Below are positions 23,457 through 30,996 of a stretch of 64,000 bases of DNA, one piece after another. The stretch's first letter is position 1. Each line of letters begins with the position of its first letter. Where the stretch lies: positions 209,482 to 273,481 of the forward strand of contig NZ_NOIN01000009.1 of the NCBI RefSeq assembly GCF_014596565.1, in the 5' to 3' direction. A program made the translations under genes and the position numbers. The DNA comes from Pseudomonas sp. PSB18 (lineage in GTDB: Bacteria; Pseudomonadota; Gammaproteobacteria; Pseudomonadales; Pseudomonadaceae). A model generated the notes under the pieces. The model worked only from the letters and a program-made list of their open reading frames with translations. It searched no databases and was not told the origin of the DNA.

Positions 23457-24809
23457 ATGTCGAATTCCCACACTTCCCAGACCACCGCGCCGCCGATGGC
23501 AGCCAGCGTCCTGGACGCCGCTGCGCCTGTCCGGCTGCCGTCCCGCCGGCGTTGGTTCATGCTGTCGTTGCTGTTGATTGCAACAATCATCAACTACATC
23601 GATCGGGTGAACATCTCGATTGCGGCCCCTTTCCTGGCCAAGGACCTGGGCTTGGACAAGATCGAAATGGGCCTGATCTTTTCCGCCTTTGCCTGGACTT
23701 ATGCCATCGCATTGGTGCCCGCGGGGTTCATCGCCGATCGGTTCGGTTCTCGATTCACTTACGGGATGTCGCTGATCAGTTGGTCGACGGTCACCGTCTG
23801 TCAGGGGCTTGCCACGGGGTTCGCTTCGCTGTTTGGCCTGCGCCTGGCCGTCGGTGCGATGGAAGCGCCGGCGTTTCCGGCTAATAGCCGGGCGGTCACG
23901 GTGTGGTTTCCGGCGCGGGAACGGGGCCTGGCGAGCAGCATCTATGTCTGCGGCCAGTACCTGGGCACGGCGTTGTTTACCGGTGCGCTGCTATGGCTGG
24001 CAACCACCTACGACTGGCGGCATGTGTTCTACAGCACCGGCGCATTGGGCATTGTGTTCGGTGTGCTCTGGCTGTACCTGTACCGCGATCCCATGAACTG
24101 CAAGAAAGTCAGCAAGGAAGAGCTCACGTACATCGAGGCGGGGGGCGGGCTGGTCAAGAGCAGCCAGGAGCGTACCCGCTTCAACTGGCGGCAGATTGCC
24201 GAGCTGTTCAGCTATCGGCAGGTCTGGGCGATCTGCATCGGCAAGTTCGCCAGCACGTCGGCGCTGTACTTCTTTCTCACCTGGTTCCCGACGTACCTGA
24301 TCGAAGAGCGTCAACTGACCATGATCAAGGCGGGGATCTTCGCCGTTCTGCCGTTCGTGGGGGCGACGGTGGGTATTCTGCTGGCGGGGATCATTTCCGA
24401 CTTGCTGATTCGCCGTGGCTATTCGTTGTCCTTTGCCCGCAAGTTGCCGCTGGTGGTGGGCTCGATGTTGGGCATGTCCATCGTCCTGGTGAACTTCACC
24501 GACTCGAACGTCATCTGCATTGCCATCCTGACCATCGCCTTCTTCGCCCAGGGCATTGCTTCGTCCTCCTGGGCTGCGGTGTCGGAGGTCGCGCCCAAGG
24601 AACTCATCGGACTCACCGGTGGGATCACCAGCCTGGCCGCCAACATCGGCGGCATCGTCACCCCGATCGTGATCGGCGCGATTGTCCACAAGACCGGCTC
24701 GTTTGCCTTGGCCTTCTGGTTCATTGGCGGCGTGGCGCTGGTGGGCACCTTGTCCTACTCGTTTCTGCTTGGGCGGTTGTATCGCATAGAACTCAAGACC
24801 CGAGCCTGA
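23457..24809 (+). CDS. MFS transporter, anion:cation symporter (ACS) type
   Basis: 450 residues from ATG 23457 (GAAGGG upstream). Twelve predicted membrane segments; N-terminal NYIDRVNISIAAPFLAKDLG and the loop GFIADRFGSRFTYG are the ACS-family signature of sugar-acid and organic-anion importers (glucarate, galactonate, phthalate type). First gene of an operon with FAH, SDR and 2-hydroxyacid dehydrogenase genes, so it probably imports the operon's organic-acid substrate. Confidence 0.9.
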   Translation: MSNSHTSQTTAPPMAASVLDAAAPVRLPSRRRWFMLSLLLIATIINYIDRVNISIAAPFLAKDLGLDKIEMGLIFSAFAWTYAIALVPAGFIADRFGSRFTYGMSLISWSTVTVCQGLATGFASLFGLRLAVGAMEAPAFPANSRAVTVWFPARERGLASSIYVCGQYLGTALFTGALLWLATTYDWRHVFYSTGALGIVFGVLWLYLYRDPMNCKKVSKEELTYIEAGGGLVKSSQERTRFNWRQIAELFSYRQVWAICIGKFASTSALYFFLTWFPTYLIEERQLTMIKAGIFAVLPFVGATVGILLAGIISDLLIRRGYSLSFARKLPLVVGSMLGMSIVLVNFTDSNVICIAILTIAFFAQGIASSSWAAVSEVAPKELIGLTGGITSLAANIGGIVTPIVIGAIVHKTGSFALAFWFIGGVALVGTLSYSFLLGRLYRIELKTRA

Positions 24810-24907
24810 AACCCGTTTTTCTCCAAGACGAGGCGGCTTTTCTCCAACTTTGCCAAAGATTGCCGCCGTACGCTGACGCTTCTATCAGGACTTTTATCAG
24901 GATGAAC

Positions 24908-25594
24908 ATGACCGAGTATGTCTTTACTCCGGACCTGCCAGTGACTCTGCCGGTTGTCGGTACCCCACAGCGTTTTCCCGTCGGCCGGGTGTTTTGTGTC
25001 GGTCGCAATTACCCATGGCCCGATGCCCAGGGGCAGAACCGCCAGCCGCCAGTGTTCTTCATGAAGCCGGCCAGCAGCGTGGTGGATGCGGTTGGTGTCG
25101 TGCCGTTTCCGTCGGTGACTGAAGAGTTCGTTCATGAAATCGAATTGGTGGTGGCCATCGGTGAGGGCGGCGCGAATATTCCCGAGAGCCAGGCATTGGC
25201 GTATGTGTGGGGCTACGCCGCCGGTCTTGACCTGACGCGCCGTGATGTCCAGCGTCAGGCCAAACGCGACGGTTTGCCCTGGGAAGGCGCCAAGGTGTTC
25301 GACGGTGCTGCGCCGATGACCGCCATCGTGCCGGTCGCGAAGGCGGGGCATCTCGGGGGTGAGTTGTGGCTGAGCGTGAACGGCCAGGAGCGCCAGCGCG
25401 ACAGCCTCGACAGCCAGATCTGGTCGGTCAGTGAAGTGATCAGCCGAATCTCGCAGTCGGTGTCGCTCAGGGCCGGGGATCTGATCATGACCGGCAGCCC
25501 GGCGGGTGTAGACGAGTTGCGCCCCGGCGACATCATCAGCGCCGGCATCGACGGCATCGGCCAACTGGAAATGCGTGTCGGCCAACGGCCTTGA
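24908..25594 (+). CDS. Fumarylacetoacetate hydrolase-family protein
   Basis: 228 residues from ATG 24908. FAH-fold features: FCVGRNY near the N-terminus, metal-ligand acidic residues in FVHEIELVVAIG and GYAAGLDLTRRD, KRDGLPWEGAKVFDGAAPMT, and DLIMTGSPAGVDELRPGD. It looks closest to fumarylpyruvate-hydrolase/YcgM types. Oddity: the lid segment after GRNY reads PWPDAQGQN instead of the usual AxHxxE, so the His/Glu dyad used by FAHD1-like enzymes is absent. Metal site intact, chemistry uncertain. Confidence 0.85.
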   Translation: MTEYVFTPDLPVTLPVVGTPQRFPVGRVFCVGRNYPWPDAQGQNRQPPVFFMKPASSVVDAVGVVPFPSVTEEFVHEIELVVAIGEGGANIPESQALAYVWGYAAGLDLTRRDVQRQAKRDGLPWEGAKVFDGAAPMTAIVPVAKAGHLGGELWLSVNGQERQRDSLDSQIWSVSEVISRISQSVSLRAGDLIMTGSPAGVDELRPGDIISAGIDGIGQLEMRVGQRP

Positions 25595-25635
25595 GCGCGG
25601 CACGCGTCCCATGGATTTGAAAAGGAAATGACAGC

Positions 25636-26394
25636 ATGTCCAACCCATTGAAAGTGGCCCTGGTTACCGGCGCCGGCAGCGGCATCGGCCGCGCCGTGGC
25701 CTTGGGCCTGATGGAAGACGGGTACACGTTGGTATTGGCCGGACGCCGTCCCGAGCCGTTGCAGGCCTTGGTCGAGCTGGCCGCCAGTGAGGGGCGGGAA
25801 GCGTTGGCGGTGCCTACCGATGTACGCGATCAGGCCAGCGTCGAGGCGCTGTTCGCAACCATTACCGTGACGTTCGGACGCCTGGACGTCGTGTTCAACA
25901 ACGCCGGGGTCAACGCTCCGGCCGTGCCGCTGGACGAGCTGACGTTCGAGCAATGGCGCAACGTGATCGACACCAACCTCAACGGGGTTTTCCTGTGTGC
26001 CCGTGGGGCCTTCGGGCTGATGCGCCGGCAACAGCCGCAGGGCGGGCGCATCATCAATAACGGTTCGATTTCCGCCCATACCCCACGGCCGTTCAGCAGC
26101 GCCTACACCGCCAGCAAGCATGCGGTGTTGGGGCTGACCAAATCCCTGGCCCTGGATGGCCGGGAATTCAACATCGCCTGCAGCCAGATCGACATCGGCA
26201 ATGCCTTGACGGAGATGTCGGTGCGCATGACCAAGGGTGTGCGCCAGGCCAACGGCAGCATCGCGGTAGAGCCGATGGTGGACGTCAAGCATGTGGCCGA
26301 CGCCGTGCGCTACATCGCCGGCCTGCCGTTGTCGGCCAACGTCCTGAACATGACCGTCATGGCCACGGCCATGCCTTTTGCCGGTCGCGGTTGA
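25636..26394 (+). CDS. SDR-family oxidoreductase
   Basis: 252 residues, GGAAATG-type ribosome site. TGAGSGIGRAVA, NNAGVNAP, NGSISAH...YTASKHAVLGLTK: cofactor and Ser-Tyr-Lys sites complete. The C-terminus (VRYIAGLPLSANVLNMTVMA) is shorter than in FabG-like enzymes and lacks the usual xDGG end. Third gene of the MFS operon, 41 bases after the FAH gene; probably oxidises a hydroxy-acid intermediate. Confidence 0.88.
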   Translation: MSNPLKVALVTGAGSGIGRAVALGLMEDGYTLVLAGRRPEPLQALVELAASEGREALAVPTDVRDQASVEALFATITVTFGRLDVVFNNAGVNAPAVPLDELTFEQWRNVIDTNLNGVFLCARGAFGLMRRQQPQGGRIINNGSISAHTPRPFSSAYTASKHAVLGLTKSLALDGREFNIACSQIDIGNALTEMSVRMTKGVRQANGSIAVEPMVDVKHVADAVRYIAGLPLSANVLNMTVMATAMPFAGRG

Positions 26395-26476
26395 GCCTGA
26401 ACACCGGCATCCGCCAAGCCGTCAGCGGGCAGCAATACGCTTGAATCGATCTACTCTTTCGCTCCATGAGGTCCAC

Positions 26477-27433
26477 ATGAAACCAGAAGTCTTGCAACTC
26501 AGTCCGATCCTGATTCCTGAAATCAACACCCGGCTCAATGAGTTGTTTACTGTCCGGCGCTATTTCGAACAGGCCGACAAACCGGCCTACCTGCAGGAAC
26601 ATGGCGCTCACATTCGCGGCGTGATCACCGGTGGGCATACCGGTATCAGCCAGGCGCTCATGGCACAGCTGCCTAAATTGGAAGTGGTGGCGGTCAACGG
26701 TGTGGGCACCGATGCGGTGGACCTGGCCTACGCCCGGGATCGCGGGATTCGCGTGACCGCTACCATCGGCGCGCTGACCGAAGACGTCGCCGATCTGGCC
26801 GTCGGCCTATTGATTGCCGTATGCCGTGGCCTGTGCACCGGCGATCGCTACGTGCGTTCGGGCCAATGGCCTCACAGCGCGACGCCGTTGGCACCGTTGC
26901 CGCTGGCCCGCCAGGTGTCCGGCATGCGCGTCGGCATCGTCGGCATGGGCCGTGTCGGTCGGGCCGTGGCAACGCGACTGGCGGCGTTCGGTTGCACCAT
27001 CAGCTACACCGACCTGCAACCGATGAACGATGTGGCTCACACGTTCATCGCCGATCTCAAGCAACTGGCCAGCGCCAGCGATGCCTTGATCCTGGCGGCC
27101 GCCGCCGACCAGGCCGAAGCCATCATCAATGCCCAGGTACTGAACGCCTTGGGCAAGGGCGGTTACCTGATCAACGTGGCCCGGGGCAAATTGGTCAACG
27201 AAGCCGATCTGGTCGCGGCGCTGGCCGCTGGTGACATTGCGGGGGCGGGCCTGGATGTGTTCGTCGATGAACCGAATGTTCCCGAGGCCCTGTATGGCAA
27301 CGAGCACGTGGTCCTGCAACCCCACCGCGCCAGCGCAACCCTGCAGACCCGCACGCGAATGGGAGAAATGGTCGTAGCGAGCCTGCTGGACAGTTTTGCC
27401 GGAAAAGTGCCGCACGGGTGTGTGACTGGGTGA
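26477..27433 (+). CDS. D-isomer-specific 2-hydroxyacid dehydrogenase
   Basis: 318 residues from ATG 26477 (ATGAGGTCC upstream). Rossmann motif GMRVGIVGMGRVGRAVA; catalytic Arg in NVARGKLVNE, Glu in DVFVDEP, His in QPHRASAT. Fits the glyoxylate/hydroxypyruvate reductase group. Last gene of the operon. It reversibly reduces a 2-keto acid, consistent with organic-acid catabolism; the specific acid is not evident. Confidence 0.9.
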   Translation: MKPEVLQLSPILIPEINTRLNELFTVRRYFEQADKPAYLQEHGAHIRGVITGGHTGISQALMAQLPKLEVVAVNGVGTDAVDLAYARDRGIRVTATIGALTEDVADLAVGLLIAVCRGLCTGDRYVRSGQWPHSATPLAPLPLARQVSGMRVGIVGMGRVGRAVATRLAAFGCTISYTDLQPMNDVAHTFIADLKQLASASDALILAAAADQAEAIINAQVLNALGKGGYLINVARGKLVNEADLVAALAAGDIAGAGLDVFVDEPNVPEALYGNEHVVLQPHRASATLQTRTRMGEMVVASLLDSFAGKVPHGCVTG

Positions 27434-27466
27434 GACTGTCACGCAGATATTGAATGTACCGCCGCC

Positions 27467-27563
27467 ATCGCCGGCAAGCCCGGCTCCCACAGGTCCGGTG
27501 GCGTATGCAGATGCTGCGCACACCCCGAATCCCTTGTGGGAGCGAGCCTGCTCGCGATAGCGG
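27467..27563. repeat. Mixed REP pair (two REP classes opposed)
   Basis: Left arm CATCGCCGGCAAGCCCGGCT(CCCACAGG) is the GCCGGC-class REP; right arm TTGTGGGAGCGAGCCTGCTC(GCGATAGCGG) is the common class. They share only the GTGGGAG end in inverse orientation. Confidence 0.85.
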
Positions 27564-27672
27564 AATGTGTGGCGACTTAGTGGCCCGGCGCTGGCGCAGT
27601 ACCCCGCTGACGTTGGTGGTGGGGATGGTGGCGTTGAGGGTTGTGAAGCTCATCGGATCTGGCCACACAGCT

Positions 27673-28491
27673 CTACTGGAACGTGGCAACGCCGGGCACT
27701 TCCATGTTTATCCGGCGCCAGAACGCTTCGGCAAAGCTGTAGACCGAGAAGGCGATCAATCCCAGGGCCATCAACATCAGAACAATACTGCCGGCGGGCA
27801 GGTTCTGGAGGGCATCGAGCGCTTCCCTCATTCCCGGTGGATCCATGGCCTTATAGCTTGAACCACTGATCAGCAACAGGAAGGCGATTTCGATGAAGAC
27901 CACGCCACGGGCGATAAGACCGAATCGCGACACCGGACGGACGTAGCGCATCACGTCTTCGTCCGCTTCGAAGTACTTCTCGAACGAAGCTTTCCAGCCC
28001 TTGATGATGTGAGCCAGGCCTGTGCCCAGCGGGACCAGCGCAACGAGATAGATCAATACATTGGAGTGTTCCCAGGACAGCAGATGGGCCAGCAAGTCCC
28101 GGGTTTGTCCACCTCCTGAGCCGCTGGAACTTCTAAGGCCGCTGATCAGCAGGCCCAACGCAAAAAAGGCCAGCGCACCGTTGACGGCGCCTCCCGCCAA
28201 CAGACCCGCACGTATCACTAGGCCTTTCAAGTCTTTGCCATGATGGTCCACGTCTTGCGTCGCTTGCAGGATGCGCCAGCCGGCGAAGGCGAGCAGGCCC
28301 GCTACCACCAGCCCGACCAATACGTGCCCGAATGGCTGGCTCAGCAATGCCTCCAGGCTTTTGTGGCTGTCCTTGGGTTTGCTCGAGTCCTGGGCCGCCA
28401 GCAAAGCGAAAATGCCGATGATCAAATAGATGATGCCTCGGGCGGCGTAACCGCCCCGAGCGAGTACAACAAGGCCCTTTTGTGCGGACAT
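27673..28491 (-). CDS. DUF1206-domain membrane protein
   Basis: 272 residues, six predicted membrane helices arranged as three repeats of a two-helix unit, each starting with a basic ARGG/ARGVV motif (LARGGYAARGIIYLIIGIFA; GLIARGVVFIEIAFLLL), as in DUF1206. Function unknown. Monocistronic; the 258 bases on its right before the hydroxylase gene show nothing recognisable beyond its probable promoter. Confidence 0.82.
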   Translation of the reverse strand: MSAQKGLVVLARGGYAARGIIYLIIGIFALLAAQDSSKPKDSHKSLEALLSQPFGHVLVGLVVAGLLAFAGWRILQATQDVDHHGKDLKGLVIRAGLLAGGAVNGALAFFALGLLISGLRSSSGSGGGQTRDLLAHLLSWEHSNVLIYLVALVPLGTGLAHIIKGWKASFEKYFEADEDVMRYVRPVSRFGLIARGVVFIEIAFLLLISGSSYKAMDPPGMREALDALQNLPAGSIVLMLMALGLIAFSVYSFAEAFWRRINMEVPGVATFQ

Positions 28492-28749
28492 GGTCTGATT
28501 CCAGAAGCGTGATAAGGAGAAGACCCGTCGAGGTGGAAGGCGTTCGATCGAAGTGAAAGGCAGCGTAGCGGTGGCGTTGATGGCTGCAGGAGCCGTTACA
28601 GAGTCTTGTAGCGCTGGCGGGTTCGTTTCGCGTTATTCAGTCGGTGTGTCGACGCTTCGAGGGGCCCGAACAACCTCGTCGGTTCTGGAACGCCATCCCC
28701 CTGAGCGACTGATCTACAATGGCCTCTCTTCAGCAGAGGCCGGTCTTTC

Positions 28750-29778
28750 GTGGATGTGTTTTCCCTGATCTACAAACGGCTGATCGAGTGGGTCATCACA
28801 CCCATTACCGAACAGTTCTACAGCATTTTCAGCTTCAATGGCCGTCTCGGGGTTGTGTTCCTCTGCGCGTCCTATGGCGTGGCTTATGGCCTGTTCCGCT
28901 TCAGGAAACAGCACGGGCTGACCGACGCTCCTTCGTTCTGGCAGTTCATCGGCGGCAGTCGGGTGTATTTCCATCGCTCTGCGTGGCTGGATTGCCGGTA
29001 CTACCTACTGCGCAAGCTCCTCAAGCTCGCACTGGTATTGCCCATCGTTCATCTGGTCGATCCGTACATCCTGCGATCCGGAGACTACCTGGCATTCTTC
29101 AACAACCTCTGGGGCGCGCGGCCGCGTCCGGGGGACGGGTTATCACTGGCTTTGCTCTATGGTCTGGGGGTGTTCCTGGTGAAAGACTTCACCCACTACT
29201 GGGTGCATCGGGCGTTTCACTCGCGCTGGCTGTGGGCTTTTCACAAGGTCCATCATTCAGCACCGGTGCTGGTACCGGCGACGGCGAGCCGGATTCATTT
29301 TGTGGAGAGGATTGTCGGAACCCTGAGCATTACCGCCTGCCTTGGCCTCTACGTCGGTACTTTCTGGTACCTGAGTGGCGGTGAGATCAGCCACTATAGG
29401 CTGTTCGGTGTGACCTACGTGGTGTTCATCTTCAATAGCCTGGCGGCCAATCTGCGTCATACCCAAGTCTGGCTGTCATTTGGCCCTGTGCTCGAACACG
29501 TGCTGAACAGTCCCGCCCAGCACCAGATCCACCACAGCGATGCGCCACGTCACTTCAACCGTAACTTCGGCACGAACCTGTCGCTCTGGGATTGGATGTT
29601 CGGCACGCTCTATGTCACTAACGCCCGACCCGAGCCTCTGCGCTTTGGCACCGGGGAACAGGATCACCAGCGATACCTGACGGTGTACAGCCTGATCGTC
29701 ACGCCCTTTGTCGACATTGCCGGCAAGTTGCCGGGGAAACGCTTGCGAGGAATCAAGACGCAGACGCCGTATTCATAG
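28750..29778 (+). CDS. Sterol desaturase / fatty acid hydroxylase-superfamily membrane protein
   Basis: 342 residues from GTG 28750. Several membrane helices and the di-iron histidine boxes: HYWVHRAFH, HKVHHS and HQIHHSDAPRH. The enzyme inserts oxygen into or desaturates a lipid substrate at the membrane, using two iron atoms. The exact lipid is unknown. The GTG start gives MDVFSLIYKRLIEW; there is no better upstream alternative. Confidence 0.88.
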   Translation: MDVFSLIYKRLIEWVITPITEQFYSIFSFNGRLGVVFLCASYGVAYGLFRFRKQHGLTDAPSFWQFIGGSRVYFHRSAWLDCRYYLLRKLLKLALVLPIVHLVDPYILRSGDYLAFFNNLWGARPRPGDGLSLALLYGLGVFLVKDFTHYWVHRAFHSRWLWAFHKVHHSAPVLVPATASRIHFVERIVGTLSITACLGLYVGTFWYLSGGEISHYRLFGVTYVVFIFNSLAANLRHTQVWLSFGPVLEHVLNSPAQHQIHHSDAPRHFNRNFGTNLSLWDWMFGTLYVTNARPEPLRFGTGEQDHQRYLTVYSLIVTPFVDIAGKLPGKRLRGIKTQTPYS

Positions 29779-29922
29779 CGCCTGTCGTTGCAGCGTCAGC
29801 GGATACAAGAAAATACGAAACCTCCTACTTTCCATACAGAAACGTCCAAAGCCGAGAAGAGTTATCGTGCAATCTCAACGTTTAAGGCCTTGAAATGAGG
29901 TCGCATCCTTGGGAGGTTGGGA

Positions 29923-30111
29923 ATGGAATCGCGTGTCGTGAAGCTTGAGACCCATGTCGAATATATCCGGCATGAACTGAACGGAATGGGCGTGGACCTG
30001 CGGGAACATCGCACCGAAACCAGGCTGGACTTCAGGGTTCTGTTCGCGGCCTTGATCGTGGCCTCACTGGGACTGGCCGGGATGATGGCCAAGGGATTTG
30101 GCTGGTTATAA
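29923..30111 (+). CDS. Small coiled-coil, tail-anchored membrane protein
   Basis: 62 residues from ATG 29923, GGGAGG at good spacing. Residues 1-37 are charged heptad-like helix (ESRVVKLETHVEYIRHELNG); residues 42-57 a membrane segment (FAALIVASLGLAGMMA). This architecture recalls XhlA-type or phage-tail accessory proteins, but no other phage gene is near. Followed by its own terminator. Confidence 0.65.
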   Translation: MESRVVKLETHVEYIRHELNGMGVDLREHRTETRLDFRVLFAALIVASLGLAGMMAKGFGWL

Positions 30112-30115
30112 ATGA

Positions 30116-30147
30116 AAGCCCCTGATTCGAGTTGAGTCGGGGGCTTC
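30116..30147 (+). terminator. Rho-independent terminator
   Basis: AAGCCCCTGATTCGAGTTGA(GTCGGGGGCTT): stem AAGCCCC-TGA / TC-GGGGGCTT, 4 bases after the stop of the coiled-coil gene; tail CGGTTTCC is weak in T. Confidence 0.65.
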
Positions 30148-30168
30148 GGTTTCCGGCATGTCCACGCC

Positions 30169-30447
30169 TTACAGAGCGGACCCGGCGGGTGCTGCATCCA
30201 GGCGTCGTGCAATCACATCCATCACATCACAGCCATCGCGCAGGGATATACAGCAAAGCTGCGCCAGGTCCTGAAGCGTCGTGGGATCGATAGGGCGTTC
30301 GTCACGCATCGCAATATTTTCCAGGAACTGGGTGACGGCGCGGATTCGGTAGCCTGCTGCGTCAAGGAGTACGTGGAGGGGGGCAGTGGTGTCGACGTAT
30401 AAGGGTTGGTCGTCGGCGTTGCTGGTAAGGCTCATGTAGCGGTTCAT
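30169..30447 (-). CDS. Small conserved Pseudomonas protein (DUF3077-like)
   Basis: 92 residues from ATG 30447, chosen for AAGGA at 30458-30454 (minus strand) six bases before it. Sequence includes LYVDTTAPLHVLLDAAGYRI, then LAQLCCISLRDGCDVMDVIA and RRLDAA: two helices of the kind found in DUF3077-type small proteins, which have no known function. ATG 30465 (MTQGIDMNRYM) is an alternative. The open frame continues upstream to 30597 through the structured leader described separately. Confidence 0.65.
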   Translation of the reverse strand: MNRYMSLTSNADDQPLYVDTTAPLHVLLDAAGYRIRAVTQFLENIAMRDERPIDPTTLQDLAQLCCISLRDGCDVMDVIARRLDAAPAGSAL

Positions 30448-30677
30448 ATCAATTCCTTGTGTCATGAATGAACTGTCACGCTTCGTCGCCAAACGAAGGG
30501 TGACAGCTGTACGCAGGTTGGCGAACCGGAGACACAAGGAGCCGGCAGACCCGAAGGCCTCCCGCGCACAGCTGCCATAAAACAGTTCTGTGAGCACAAG
30601 GGTGCTACTGCCACAGCAGAAAGCACCGTTGCACTTGTGTCAATCGGGTCGCCAAACCCGGTCGCCATCTGGACGAC
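30448..30677 (-). promoter_or_regulatory. Highly structured 5' leader of the DUF3077-like gene; candidate cis-regulatory RNA
   Basis: Reading the minus strand 5' to 3': hairpin CGGGT-TTGGCG-ACCCG (30660-30645); bulged long stem CACAAG/CTTGTG with GGTGCT/AGCACC and CTGC/GCAG (30639-30595); stem CACAG/CTGTG with inner CTG/CAG (30592-30567); AGGCC-TTCG-GGTCT tetraloop hairpin (30560-30547). Last comes a three-way junction closed by TCCTTGTGTC (30540-30531) pairing with GACACAAGGA (30463-30454). The second strand includes the Shine-Dalgarno AAGGA. Inside are hairpins GGTT-CGCC-AACC and CTGTCAC-C-CTTCG / TTTGGCGA / CGAAG-C-GTGACAG. Loop CGCC is complementary to GGCG of the other loop. Confidence 0.6.
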
Positions 30678-30683
30678 GCCAAA

Positions 30684-30713
30684 ACTATAGTCGCCACGGC
30701 AAAAATGACACAA
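30684..30713 (-). promoter_or_regulatory. Possible sigma-70 promoter of the leader
   Basis: Minus strand -35 TTGTGT (30713-30708), 18-base spacer, -10 TATAGT (30689-30684); predicted start near 30677. The -35 is poor (3 of 6), the -10 good (5 of 6). The rest of the gap (30714-30996) has no supported gene; it holds a 31-base imperfect direct repeat (30732-30762 and 30811-30840). Confidence 0.4.
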
Positions 30714-30996
30714 GGGGTTGATTAGGCAGACGATTCCCAATGTTATGTAGGAGATCTCCATAGTTTGTACGAAGCTTTTTGGTCGCCATTTTAGGATGCG
30801 CCGAACCCCGATTCCTCCAGATATGTAGGACATCACCGTAGGCAAACCAGCCTTCCCCGCCATCTACCCACGATTTAATGCGCTCCATCCTTCAGAATCC
30901 GTCGCACATTCCCACACCGGGCGGGATAATACACATCGGTCTGAAGCCGGAGAGCTTCGTATCTCGATTGAATGGGCGGCAGAAGGATCTAACGCA

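Noticed and set aside
23903..24907. Upstream extension of the FAH frame into the MFS gene
   Set aside because: Shadow of the MFS coding sequence in another frame.
30462..30863. 133-residue minus-strand ORF
   Set aside because: Runs through the structured leader in a different frame, rich in Cys, Ser and Pro with no domain; no ribosome-binding site.
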